NCBI RefSeq assembly: GCF_003591485.1
Contig: NZ_QZCF01000001.1
Location: forward strand, 558,001-622,000
Direction of reading: 5' to 3'
Length of the DNA stretch: 64,000 bases
From: Paenibacillus sp. 1011MAR3C5
Lineage (GTDB): Bacteria > Bacillota > Bacilli > Paenibacillales > Paenibacillaceae
The notes beneath the pieces are model-generated. The model was not told where the DNA came from, did not search any database, and worked only from the letters and a program-made list of their open reading frames with translations. The position numbers and the translations under genes are program-made. Shown here one piece after another: positions 36,193 to 45,308 of the stretch (position 1 is its first letter; each line of letters starts with the position of its first letter).

Positions 36193-37344
36193 CTAGCTCC
36201 GTATCCGTCTCACAATACCCGCGACAATAGGAGCGGCTTCTTGAAGTTCCTCCAAAGTATTCCCCAACCCGAAGCTAAATCTTACAGCTGAATCCAATCT
36301 TTCCGGCGGAATGCCCATCGCTCTCAGCACATGCGACTTCTCCAGTGAACCGGATGTGCAGGCCGAGCCGCTAGCTGCTGCTATGCCCGCCATATCGAGA
36401 TTCATGAGCATCGACTCGGTATGCGCGCCGATAAAGCTAAGGTTGACGATATGCGGCAGGCTGTTCTTCAAATCGCCATTCACGACAACCTCATCGCTTG
36501 ACAATTCGCCTATCATCAGCTCTACCCATTCTTTACGAAGTTTGTCCAAAAAAGGTTGCTTTTTTTGCATATCGTTCACACAAATGTCAACAGCTTTTGC
36601 GAATCCGGCAATTCCCGCTATATTTTCAGTGCCTGCACGGCGTTTCCGCTCCTGTGAACCGCCCTGCTGCAACGACTCGAAAGGCGCTCCTGCGGATGCA
36701 TACAGAGCACCGACACCTTGCGGGCCATTGATCTTGTGAGCGGAGAAGCTCATAAAGTCTATAGGAAGCTCAGAAAGCCGATAATTTATCGTGCCGAAGG
36801 ACTGTACAGCGTCCACATGGAACAAGGCGCCGCCTGCATGTGCAGCTTCGCCAATCGCCTCGATTGGTTGAAGCGTGCCGACCTCGTTGTTGCCGTGCAT
36901 GATGCTTATAAGCGCAGTGTCGGGACGCATCGCTTCCTTCACTTGGTCCGCATGAATGCGGCCTTGTTGATCGACTGGCAGCACCGTCAGCCTGAAGCCT
37001 TCCTCACGCTCCAGCCACTCGCAAGTATGCAGCACGGCATGATGCTCCGCCGAAGAAGTAATGATATGGTTCCTGCCGCGCTTGCGCTGCGCCTTGGCCG
37101 CGCCGATCAACGCCAGATTGTCACTCTCCGTACCGCCGGAAGTGAACAACAGCTCCCCCGGCTTGCAGCCAATCGCCGCCGAAATCAGATCACGCGCACG
37201 ACTGAGCTCTCCCTTGGCTGCTCGTCCGTACGCGTGCATGCTCGAAGCATTGCCGCCCGCTCCCTGCATCAGCCCGAGCATCGTCTTCACGACATCCGGG
37301 TGCATGGGCGTTGTAGCGGCATGATCAAAATAGTATGTACTCAT
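36193..37344 (-). CDS. yrvO: Cysteine desulfurase (YrvO/IscS-like)
   Basis: A protein of 383 residues; ATG at 37344 after AAGGGTG. Class V aminotransferase fold: STYYFDHAATTPMHP start, FTSGGTESDNLAL, a SSAEHHAVLH stretch, PLP lysine K204 in SAHKINGPQGVG, and the catalytic C329 in the flexible GSACTSGS loop. It removes sulfur from cysteine as an enzyme persulfide; in B. subtilis YrvO passes it to MnmA for 2-thiouridine in tRNA. MnmA is encoded 1.9 kb away on the other strand, with CymR between. First gene of a three-gene unit with yrrD and the zinc-ribbon gene. Confidence 0.92.
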   Translation of the reverse strand: MSTYYFDHAATTPMHPDVVKTMLGLMQGAGGNASSMHAYGRAAKGELSRARDLISAAIGCKPGELLFTSGGTESDNLALIGAAKAQRKRGRNHIITSSAEHHAVLHTCEWLEREEGFRLTVLPVDQQGRIHADQVKEAMRPDTALISIMHGNNEVGTLQPIEAIGEAAHAGGALFHVDAVQSFGTINYRLSELPIDFMSFSAHKINGPQGVGALYASAGAPFESLQQGGSQERKRRAGTENIAGIAGFAKAVDICVNDMQKKQPFLDKLRKEWVELMIGELSSDEVVVNGDLKNSLPHIVNLSFIGAHTESMLMNLDMAGIAAASGSACTSGSLEKSHVLRAMGIPPERLDSAVRFSFGLGNTLEELQEAAPIVAGIVRRIRS

Positions 37345-37533
37345 CAACCGTCACCCTTATAGTAGATGCTCAAAAAGTCCGCCTCACGGGACGAGCTCTT
37401 CAAACCTCGTATAATTTCATTTCATCTACATCTTTATCTAGAAAAGTATATCACATTCGTCAAGGCTCACCTATCGTACGAATTGCGCAACTATAACGTC
37501 ACGGGAAGCGTTTTATAGGCAGGAGGAATTATC

Positions 37534-38595
37534 ATGAAAAAATGGATATTGTTATTGACAATTTTCGCAGCGATAGCCGTACTTCCGGCATGCGACTCCG
37601 CTCCTGCCGAGCCTTATCGAAGAATTGTTCAGTCGGAATATACAGGACTGATCGCCAAGGTAGACAAAGCTGAGCTCATTCAGTTGGCGGATGTCATCTT
37701 AAGAGGAGTTGTCACCGGACATCGATCGGAATACGACAGCGACTCCATGCCGGTAACTGATACCGATATTGAGGTGCTGGAGGTATTCAAAGGCAAGCCA
37801 GAAGATAGAGTCGCCGTTCGAACGAAAGGTAGAGATCCGTACCGGGAAGCCCATTTTGACGGCAGGCTGTCCGGCTATCTGCCAGGCGATGAAGTCATCC
37901 TCTTTCTAGCTCACCGAACCGCCAATCCGCCCGACAAGGACGATCTGGGCTACTATGTAGTCGGGGTTGACCAAGGTGCTTTCCTGATTGAAACGCATAA
38001 CTCGAAAAAAGTGATGAACAATACGGCAAACAACGAATATGGCTTCATCTACGATGATTTCAACTTGCAGTTGCATGAAACCATGGGCGAGACTCAGCCA
38101 GAGAAAACGCTGACAACTATATTAATAATAAAAATAGATAAACATGAGCTGGAGCGTACAGCCAACGTCATCTTAAGAGGCGAAGTCCTATCGCAGACAC
38201 CGGATCATGACGGTTTTGTCAATCCAATAACCGATACGGTTGTAGGGGTCCTCGACGTATACAGAGGGAAGCCGAAGGAAGAGATTGTCGTTCGAACGCC
38301 AGGCTTGTCTCAATATACGAGAGCGAAGCTTCGTGAAGAAGGACTGGGCGCCTACGAAGTCGGCGATGAAGTGATCCTCTTCCTCACGGATCAAAAGGGT
38401 GAACGGCCGGACAAGGATGAATTCGACTACTTTGTGATCGGCATGGGGCAAGGAGCTTTTCTCTTGGAAACTTATAAAGGCAAAAAGCAAATGGTGAGCC
38501 AAGCAAACGAGGAATATGGCTTCACGTTTAAATCCTTCAAAAAGCAATTGAAGCAGCTGGCGAAGGAAAACAAACAAAATCCAGTGACAGATTGA
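37534..38595 (+). CDS. Lipoprotein with two tandem copies of one domain, function unknown
   Basis: A protein of 353 residues; ATG after AGGAGGAAT. The lipobox LPAC puts the lipid on C20. The rest is an internal duplication of about 150 residues: VILRG(V/E)V, then T-D-T, EVFKGKP / DVYRGKP, PGDEVILFL / VGDEVILFL, DQGAFLIET / GQGAFLLET, and NEYGFIYDDF / EEYGFTFKSF. I do not recognise the domain. It is probably an outer-face membrane-attached protein. It interrupts the order cymR-yrvO-mnmA known from B. subtilis and has its own terminator, so it looks like an insertion. Confidence 0.85.
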   Translation: MKKWILLLTIFAAIAVLPACDSAPAEPYRRIVQSEYTGLIAKVDKAELIQLADVILRGVVTGHRSEYDSDSMPVTDTDIEVLEVFKGKPEDRVAVRTKGRDPYREAHFDGRLSGYLPGDEVILFLAHRTANPPDKDDLGYYVVGVDQGAFLIETHNSKKVMNNTANNEYGFIYDDFNLQLHETMGETQPEKTLTTILIIKIDKHELERTANVILRGEVLSQTPDHDGFVNPITDTVVGVLDVYRGKPKEEIVVRTPGLSQYTRAKLREEGLGAYEVGDEVILFLTDQKGERPDKDEFDYFVIGMGQGAFLLETYKGKKQMVSQANEEYGFTFKSFKKQLKQLAKENKQNPVTD

Positions 38596-38600
38596 ATAAA

Positions 38601-38636
38601 AGCTCGCCGATTGGATGATCGGCGAGCTCTTTTTTA
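38601..38636. terminator. Terminator between the lipoprotein gene and cymR
   Basis: Arms AGCTCGCCGAT (38601-38611) and ATCGGCGAGCT (38618-38628), followed by CTTTTTT. The A-rich left flank may also end cymR transcription from the other strand. Confidence 0.92.
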
Positions 38637-38650
38637 TGCGAAGTTTGTTA

Positions 38651-39070
38651 TTAAATGTAAAACATGTAGCTGTCCTTCGCTTCTTCTTCCTTGAAAGCGA
38701 TTAAGTTTTCTAGGGTTGTCGAGTCCAGCACCTCCGCGATGCTGTCGCGAATGCGCAGCCACAGATGGCGCTTCGCCGGATCATCCTCTTCCGTAAAGTC
38801 TACCGGAGAGATCGGGCCCTCAAGAATGCGGATTATATCCCCGGATGTAATCTGCGCCGGGTCCTTGGATAAAATATATCCTCCGTATGCGCCTCTAATA
38901 CTCTTCACCAATCCTGCGTTGCGAAGCGGGGCAACCAATTGCTCCAAATAATGCTCCGACAATGAGTTGCGCTCGGCAATGCTCTTCAGCGAGATTGGGC
39001 CTTCTCCAAACTTTGCTGCGAGCTCCATCATAATGGTGAGACCGTAACGTCCTTTAGTCGATATCTTCAA
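38651..39070 (-). CDS. cymR: Rrf2-family regulator CymR
   Basis: A protein of 139 residues; TTG start with GAGGTG 5 nt upstream. The N-terminal Rrf2 winged HTH is clear: MKISTKGRYGLTIMMELA, then SLKSIAERNSLSEHYLEQLV and SIRGAYGGYIL. It lacks the three cysteines that bind iron-sulfur in IscR. That, its length and the sulfur-gene neighbourhood fit CymR, the cysteine-metabolism repressor that works with CysK. Divergent from mnmA. Confidence 0.88.
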   Translation of the reverse strand: MKISTKGRYGLTIMMELAAKFGEGPISLKSIAERNSLSEHYLEQLVAPLRNAGLVKSIRGAYGGYILSKDPAQITSGDIIRILEGPISPVDFTEEDDPAKRHLWLRIRDSIAEVLDSTTLENLIAFKEEEAKDSYMFYI

Positions 39071-39223
39071 GGTAGCACCTCTCTTTAATCACTGTAATCC
39101 TATTATCCTTATATGGTAACATATCGCACACCCCTCGTGTCAAAAAAGCCCCACTTCTTCATGAAAACTTTTTTTGCATATGATACAATGATGAAAGTTT
39201 CAAGAGACAAGGTGGTGGCATAG

Positions 39224-40351
<1,128 letters not shown>

Positions 40352-40359
40352 AGTCGAAT

Positions 40360-40403
40360 AAAGGGCTCAATCGGGAGGTTCACACACTCCCGTTGAGCCC
40401 TTT
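40360..40403. terminator. Bidirectional terminator embedded in the end of a gene
   Basis: Arms 40360-40377 and 40387-40403 (AAAGGGCTCAA against TTGAGCCCTTT, plus CGGGAG / CTCCCG). The right arm encodes the last codons of the converging CNNM/CorC-like gene. Confidence 0.9.
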
Positions 40404-41705
40404 CTTTATCGTCCGCTGTATATCCCCCGCCATATCGATAATCCGTATACGCAAGATGCGCAGATGCTGCATTTCCTCAACGATGAGCTGAAATCTCCCG
40501 TCGTCGTTGCTTACAGAATGCCCCTTCGCCGGGGGAAAGGGAAGCTGTGAATACAGCCAGCCTCCAATCGTATCGTAATCTCCGCTTTCCAGATTCATGC
40601 CGAAGAAGCTGTTCATCTCCTCGATCAGCATCGATCCGCTGACCAGACAGGAGCCATCCTCCTGCCTCACTATCGCAGCGTGCTCGGGATCGAATTCATC
40701 CTGAATATCGCCTACGATCTCCTCCATGATATCTTCCAGCGTCACTAAACCCGATGTTCCGCCGTATTCGTCAATCAGAATAACCAGCTGCGTCTTATTC
40801 CTTTGCATCAGCTTCAGCAGCACACTGATTGGAAGAGAGTCGGGTACCGATGTGACCGGCCTCATGACCTCTCTAATCGATTCGACCATTCCGGTGCTGA
40901 AGCTGAATAGATCCTTCATGTGCACAAAGCCGATAATGTCGTCTTTGTCCGTCTCGCAGACGGGATATCTCGTTCGCATATATTGGACAGCAATGGTTTT
41001 ATTCGCTTGCAGCGAGAGCCCCGCATGCAAACAGATCATCTCCGTGCGCGGGATCATAATTTCCCGTGCGGTTGTCTCCGTGAAATCGAATATATTGTCC
41101 ACGAGGGTAAGCTCGGTCTGATCAATAAATCCGCTGCGGTGGCTTTCCTTCAGCAAGTTGCGCAGATCCTCTTCCGTATGCGCAGGCTCCTTCTCGGTTG
41201 CAGGTGCGAGTCCTGCTAGTTTCAGCATAGCGGAGGTTGAATGATGGGCCAGCCAGACTAACGGCCATAAGGAGAGATAGAGGAGATGCAGCGGCCTCGC
41301 TGCCCGGATTGCAGCAAGCTCCGCTTTGCGGTGCGCAGCCGCTCTGGGCACCAGCGCCCCTATTGTGACATGCAGCAGTACAAGGGGAACAAACACAAGC
41401 GCTATAGAACTCCATATGGCAAGAGCCGGACTTATTCCCATGGCATCCGTCAGCCATGGCGCTGCCCGTCCTGCCGCCAGGTTCGAGCCAAGCCAACCGA
41501 TGCCAATGGAAGCTCCGGTAATGCCGAGCTGGCAAGCCGTCGCATACCCGTTTCGCTCCAGCATTCGCCGCGCCCGTCCTGCATGAGCGCCCTTTCCCGC
41601 CGTCAAGCGTTCTATCCGATTCATTCTTGCTTTGGACATCGCATGCTGCGCCGCCACCAAAAAACCGTTCAAGCCAACCAGAAGCATCACAAGCGTCAGC
41701 GACAT
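40380..41705 (-). CDS. CNNM/CorC-like (HlyC) transporter with DUF21 and CBS domains
   Basis: A protein of 441 residues from ATG 41705, where the first membrane helix begins (MSLTLVMLLVGLNGFLVAAQ). The start is uncertain, because its ribosome site is weak and a longer frame up to 41789 is open. Order: DUF21 membrane domain with about four helices (to about 170), a linker (EEDLRNLL), two CBS domains around IPRTEMICL and QLVILIDEYGGTSGLVTLED, and a CorC_HlyC domain at the end (FFGMNLESGDYDTIGGWL). Relatives move Mg2+ or Co2+ out of cells or influence their homeostasis; the older hemolysin label is not supported. Confidence 0.88.
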   Translation of the reverse strand: MSLTLVMLLVGLNGFLVAAQHAMSKARMNRIERLTAGKGAHAGRARRMLERNGYATACQLGITGASIGIGWLGSNLAAGRAAPWLTDAMGISPALAIWSSIALVFVPLVLLHVTIGALVPRAAAHRKAELAAIRAARPLHLLYLSLWPLVWLAHHSTSAMLKLAGLAPATEKEPAHTEEDLRNLLKESHRSGFIDQTELTLVDNIFDFTETTAREIMIPRTEMICLHAGLSLQANKTIAVQYMRTRYPVCETDKDDIIGFVHMKDLFSFSTGMVESIREVMRPVTSVPDSLPISVLLKLMQRNKTQLVILIDEYGGTSGLVTLEDIMEEIVGDIQDEFDPEHAAIVRQEDGSCLVSGSMLIEEMNSFFGMNLESGDYDTIGGWLYSQLPFPPAKGHSVSNDDGRFQLIVEEMQHLRILRIRIIDMAGDIQRTIKKGLNGSV

Positions 41706-41829
41706 GCCAACCGGCAAAGGTTCTCCCAACCCATTCCCGTCAACCGCAGCGCAGGGCCCGGCGACGGGCGCACCTCCCTTTTTGCACATACGAGTATCAG
41801 CCTAATCTGCGCGTAGTAGTCATATGTAT

Positions 41830-42408
41830 TCAGGATGGCTTAGCCGATATGCAATGGAATACAACTTGCTGCTCCAGTGAACTCTCCGCATCGGTGCGAA
41901 TGACAAAAACAATCGTTTCCTGCGTGTCCCCCAGATAGAGCTTAAACCCTCTGATTGTTGCGCCCGGCTCATAATCTGTGCTTTGGGAGCTTAGAGAGGC
42001 ATACCTATCTTCCGTCAGAACAATGCTGCCGACGCCCTGGTCGAATTGAATCTCGGTCACAAGGCTAGGCTCTATGGATGGCTGGGTCCTGTACTTCAAC
42101 GATCCGTCCTTCTTTAATAGAACGTCCCTTATTGCATAGCTCCCTGATAGATCGCGATGTGCGGTGATCGTGATTTTGTCGCCGATCTTCACGTACGGAA
42201 TTTCTGAATGAGTGTTCATCCAGGTCTGGAACAAACGTTCATCGGACGGGACAAGCTCCGCTCCGCCCTCTCCCTTCTCGGCAATCCCATCAAAGGCTGC
42301 GATACCGGACTTTACGATGATCCTGTAATCGTCTGAGGCATTCGAATACGAATCTAGTAGCAGAACCGCCAGCCCGACGAACAGCATAACTGCCAGTCTT
42401 TTTTTCAA
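41830..42408 (-). CDS. Secreted or anchored protein of unknown function
   Basis: A protein of 192 residues; TTG start 7 nt after GGGGGG. A short basic N-terminus and a hydrophobic stretch (LAVMLFVGLAVLLLDSY) make a signal peptide or anchor. The mature part is polar, with a predicted mostly beta structure (for example KIGDKITITAHRDL and IRGFKLYLGDTQETIVFVI). I do not recognise a family. No cysteine for lipidation. Single gene, no clear partner. Confidence 0.7.
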   Translation of the reverse strand: MKKRLAVMLFVGLAVLLLDSYSNASDDYRIIVKSGIAAFDGIAEKGEGGAELVPSDERLFQTWMNTHSEIPYVKIGDKITITAHRDLSGSYAIRDVLLKKDGSLKYRTQPSIEPSLVTEIQFDQGVGSIVLTEDRYASLSSQSTDYEPGATIRGFKLYLGDTQETIVFVIRTDAESSLEQQVVFHCISAKPS

Positions 42409-42564
42409 AAAGCATCCCCCCGCTGTCCATTAGGCTTTCTTATAGGTATAAACGCGCTGCGCCCTCATAAAGTTGTTATTTTTTTCTAAAAGGCTGCATT
42501 CATCAAACGTTCATAAGTCTGCAACGAATTGATCACGACCTTGAAGCATTCCATATGGTAAAGA

Positions 42565-42573
42565 TGGTATAAT
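42565..42573 (+). promoter_or_regulatory. Extended -10 promoter of copC-copD
   Basis: TGGTATAAT is an extended -10 element, with no good -35 at the right distance. It lies about 67 nt upstream of the copC ATG. Copper-dependent control was not demonstrated by any recognisable operator. Confidence 0.5.
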
Positions 42574-42639
42574 GCAAGGAGCGATTGCCATGCTGAAGCG
42601 CTGCCATTCGCAAACAAAGAAACGGAGGATTGATCCCTT

Positions 42640-43227
42640 ATGAAACGAGCTTTGCTCATCCTTATGGCCCTCATCTGGCTCCTGCCCTCCGCGGCACTGG
42701 CGCACTCCACGCTGCAAACCGCATTGCCTGCAGTTGACGCCACGGTAGATGTATCTCCAGAGCGTATTGAGATGAAGTTTGACACCAAAATCGAGAAGCT
42801 AAGCACATTCAAGCTGTTCAACGAAGCCGGGGAACAATTGGAGACCGGCAAAGCCGAAGTGAGCGGAGACACGATGACAGGTACCGTGCCCGCCGCGCTG
42901 GACAACGGCAAGTACACGGTGAAGTGGACGATTATCGGGGCGGACAGCCATGCGGTAGAGGGCGAATATGCCTTTACAGTAGATGCGCCTGTACTAGCGA
43001 CGCCGTCGCCTACCCCATCCGAAGAGCCAACGAACGAGCCTAGCGAGCAGCCGAGCGAACAACCAAGCGAGCAACCGTCCGCTACGCCAACAGCAACGCC
43101 GTCGGATAACGATTCCGGCGATGACATCGGCGAAGTGCTGGCATCGCCCCCAGTGCTGGTCATGATCGGTATCATCCTAATAGCTGTCGTCATTTTCGTT
43201 GTACTGATGAGGAAAAAATCGTCATGA
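42640..43227 (+). CDS. copC: CopC-domain copper-binding protein with C-terminal membrane anchor
   Basis: A protein of 195 residues; ATG with GGAGG about 8 nt upstream. Signal peptide ending SAALA, so the mature protein should begin with His22. CopC proteins bind Cu(II) through that N-terminal His together with D102 and H104 in GADSHAVEG, all present here. The CopC fold ends near residue 125. A Pro/Ser/Glu/Thr linker with repeated SEQP units (about 128-160) and a terminal membrane helix with a basic tail follow. It overlaps copD by 4 bp, so the pair probably supplies copper across the membrane. Confidence 0.9.
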   Translation: MKRALLILMALIWLLPSAALAHSTLQTALPAVDATVDVSPERIEMKFDTKIEKLSTFKLFNEAGEQLETGKAEVSGDTMTGTVPAALDNGKYTVKWTIIGADSHAVEGEYAFTVDAPVLATPSPTPSEEPTNEPSEQPSEQPSEQPSATPTATPSDNDSGDDIGEVLASPPVLVMIGIILIAVVIFVVLMRKKSS

Positions 43228-44312
43228 TTTACGTAAGCGAAGGACTTCTTTATATTAGCTTTGCTATTCTGATGGGAACGCTTGTGCTTCGGCTTGTGCC
43301 GGAGCGCAAGCGTCCTTCCGTTCAAGTCCCGAACGGGCTGTTAATGGCATGTGCGCTTGCCATTCCGATCTTGTCCTTCGCGCCGATTCATCAGCTTGCC
43401 AGCCAGTATGCCTCCCAATTCGAATTAACGTACGGCGAGATGCTGAAGAGCATTCTGATGGACGTTAAATCGGGCAAAGCGTGGATCTGGTCGACCGTCG
43501 GTTCCCTTGGCCTGGCTCTCTTGCTGGGCATGAAAGCATTCCGGAACGATAAGCATATGCCTAAGGTTGCGCTGTTCGTTACCGGATTGCTTGTTGTATG
43601 GCTAGGATACGCAAGCCATGCTTCGTCGCTCAGCTCCTTCAAAGGTTTGTTTGTACATACGATGCATTTTCTGGCTTTCAGCGTCTGGATCGGCATATTG
43701 TTCGTCGTGAGCTGGTTCTCCAAGGATAGGGAGAATTGGTCCGCATTCCTGAAGTGGTTCTCTCCACTCGCGATCATATGCGTGGTCGTCACGCTGCTGG
43801 CCGGACTGACGCTTATGACCTTTACTACACCGCAATACGTCAATTCATGGATTATCCCGTACGGCCAAGCGCTGCTGATCAAGCATTTGCTCATCCTGCC
43901 GCTTCTACTCTTCGCCTATACGAACGGTTTTCTGTACAAGTCTGTGTCCGCGAAGGACAGCGGCTTCCAGCCGGTCAGGTGGCTCCGTGCAGAGAGCGTC
44001 GTTGCGATGCTGGTGCTTGGCGCTACAGCCTTCATGGGCCAGCAGGCTCCGCCGCATAATCTGAAGGATACGCTGCAGCAGGTATCCCCGTCGCCGTTGT
44101 TCACTTGGCTGTACAAAGGAGCGTTCAGTCCGGATATTCAGCTTGCGTTCACGCTGCACATGGAGAGCGTGCTTATGTTTGCCGCAGCGCTGCTGATGGC
44201 GGTCGGCGTCGTATGGACGTATCGGTTGAACCGTCCAAGCGTCGCCTTCCTGATGGGGTTGCTCATGGTCGTGTTCGCTTATTTCGGCCTCATGTTTTCC
44301 ATAGCGCAGTAA
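43224..44312 (+). CDS. copD: CopD-family copper transport membrane protein
   Basis: A protein of 362 residues. Its ATG overlaps the copC stop (ATGA), showing coupled translation. About eight or nine membrane helices are seen. Conserved histidines include SHASSLSSFKGLFVHTMHFLAFSVWIG in the CopD core and the late TLHMESVLMF. In B. subtilis the related YcnJ is a CopC-CopD fusion used for copper uptake; here the two parts are separate genes. The stop codon lies within the stem of a 17-bp hairpin. Confidence 0.9.
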   Translation: MIYVSEGLLYISFAILMGTLVLRLVPERKRPSVQVPNGLLMACALAIPILSFAPIHQLASQYASQFELTYGEMLKSILMDVKSGKAWIWSTVGSLGLALLLGMKAFRNDKHMPKVALFVTGLLVVWLGYASHASSLSSFKGLFVHTMHFLAFSVWIGILFVVSWFSKDRENWSAFLKWFSPLAIICVVVTLLAGLTLMTFTTPQYVNSWIIPYGQALLIKHLLILPLLLFAYTNGFLYKSVSAKDSGFQPVRWLRAESVVAMLVLGATAFMGQQAPPHNLKDTLQQVSPSPLFTWLYKGAFSPDIQLAFTLHMESVLMFAAALLMAVGVVWTYRLNRPSVAFLMGLLMVVFAYFGLMFSIAQ

Positions 44313-44360
44313 TGAATAAGGAGCATCTTCCTCTCTCGGGATTGATGCTCCTTATTCATT
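44311..44360 (+). terminator. Long stem-loop at the end of copD
   Basis: A perfect 17-bp stem, AATGAATAAGGAGCATC / GATGCTCCTTATTCATT, with a 16-nt loop. The stem starts inside the copD stop codon. No T-run follows, so it may be an mRNA-end stabiliser or a factor-assisted terminator rather than a classic intrinsic one. Confidence 0.7.
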
Positions 44361-44409
44361 AGAGAGAATAGACGACGCCCGCGGGCATGCTCCCGCTCAT
44401 TCCTGCCCC

Positions 44410-44685
44410 TCATCCCGGGGGATTACGGTCATGGCTATGCTGGAATCTCTTCTCAAATATCATCCATCTCAATAGAGAGCCTATGCCTCCTACAAGCAGA
44501 CTAACTGCGAGTACGGTCAACACTTCCTGTATCCCGAATTCCTTGCCGTTCAGCAGGGACACAAATCCGTGAATCAGCGTCATGAAAAGAAAGAAATAGA
44601 GAATCCATTTCAACACATAGCGGAACTTGCCTCCTTGCCTGATAAGCGCCCATTTCTTATATTCTTCATGGTCTAATACGTTCAT
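44410..44685 (-). CDS. Small two-helix membrane protein, function unknown
   Basis: A protein of 91 residues; of two adjacent ATGs the second is better spaced from AGGAGG. Two hydrophobic helices (about 24-42 and 53-75) flank a short loop with FGIQEV; both ends are charged. The C-terminus is His/Asn/Pro-rich. I do not recognise a family. It stands alone between copD and the DinB gene, transcribed toward copD. Confidence 0.65.
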   Translation of the reverse strand: MNVLDHEEYKKWALIRQGGKFRYVLKWILYFFLFMTLIHGFVSLLNGKEFGIQEVLTVLAVSLLVGGIGSLLRWMIFEKRFQHSHDRNPPG

Positions 44686-44725
44686 CATGGCCTCCTAATC
44701 ATCTGCTTATGCTCCATCCGCAGTA

Positions 44726-44755
44726 TTGAAATCCGAACGTTCATTCGTGTATACT
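44726..44755 (+). promoter_or_regulatory. SigA promoter of the DinB gene with a LexA/DinR-like box in the spacer
   Basis: TTGAAA (44726-44731), 18 nt, TATACT (44750-44755). Inside the spacer, CGAAC-GTTC-ATTCG (44734-44747) matches the B. subtilis SOS consensus CGAAC-N4-GTTCG except for one base. Repressor binding there would block polymerase. Confidence 0.55.
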
Positions 44756-44783
44756 ATTAGGATATTTCATTTTGGAGGCAAAT

Positions 44784-45254
44784 ATGAACTCAATTTCTCT
44801 CATTCTCATGCATTTTAAAGAAGTCCGGCGAAGAAGCATAAAGGTGTGGACATCAATTCCAGAGGATATGCTCCACTGGAAGCCGGATGACAACGCGTTG
44901 ACATGTATCGAGATGGTTAGGCATGTACTCGAAAGCGAGCATTATTATCATTTGGCAATCCATAATAGAGGCAGCCTGCCGCAATTCGATTCCCCTTTTG
45001 AGAATCGGCCTTTCACAACTGTCCAAGATGAGCTTGCGTTTGCAGAGCTCTATCGCAACCAGTTCTTAGAGACGATTGCCGCTTTCACCGAATCTGATCT
45101 GGAAGATATTCAAATCGACCGCTCCGATTGCGGTTATATTAGAGGTTTGGGAGATATGCTTCTTCGTATTGCCTATCACGAGTCTGTCCATACGGGTCAA
45201 TTACTGGATTATTTAAGAACGGCAGACATTCCTCGCGTACGAATCTGGGACTAA
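44784..45254 (+). CDS. DinB-family four-helix metal-binding protein
   Basis: A protein of 156 residues; ATG at 44784 with GGAGG 5 nt upstream (a TTG reading from 44772 overlaps that site). The DinB fold is indicated by spaced histidines in HVLESEHYYH near residue 50 and HESVHTGQLLDYL near residue 133, with W-x-x-(I/L)P-x-x-(M/L)-L-x-W-x-P near the start (ending HWKPD). Family members use a His triad to bind a divalent metal, and some act as thiol transferases. B. subtilis dinB is damage-inducible, and a candidate SOS box lies in this promoter. The substrate is unknown. Confidence 0.85.
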   Translation: MNSISLILMHFKEVRRRSIKVWTSIPEDMLHWKPDDNALTCIEMVRHVLESEHYYHLAIHNRGSLPQFDSPFENRPFTTVQDELAFAELYRNQFLETIAAFTESDLEDIQIDRSDCGYIRGLGDMLLRIAYHESVHTGQLLDYLRTADIPRVRIWD

Positions 45255-45273
45255 TCCAATAATGGCCAAATAA

Positions 45274-45308
45274 AATCAGCAGCGTCACCTCAAGCGACGC
45301 TGCTGATT
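45274..45308. terminator. Terminator overlapping the 3' end of rarA
   Basis: A perfect 13-bp stem, AATCAGCAGCGTC (45274-45286) and GACGCTGCTGATT (45296-45308). The right arm encodes the last rarA codons, and the minus strand continues into TTTTATTT. It can serve both rarA and the converging DinB gene. Confidence 0.85.

Noticed and set aside
43021..43090. Short tandem repeats in copC as a possible phase-variable tract
   Set aside because: They are in-frame codon-level SEQP repeats of a flexible linker. Changes would alter linker length but not switch the gene off.
42486..43325. 279-codon minus-strand frame over copC
   Set aside because: Ser/Gly/Val repeats arise from the complement of the copC Pro/Ser linker. 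copC has a signal peptide, copper ligands and coupling to copD.
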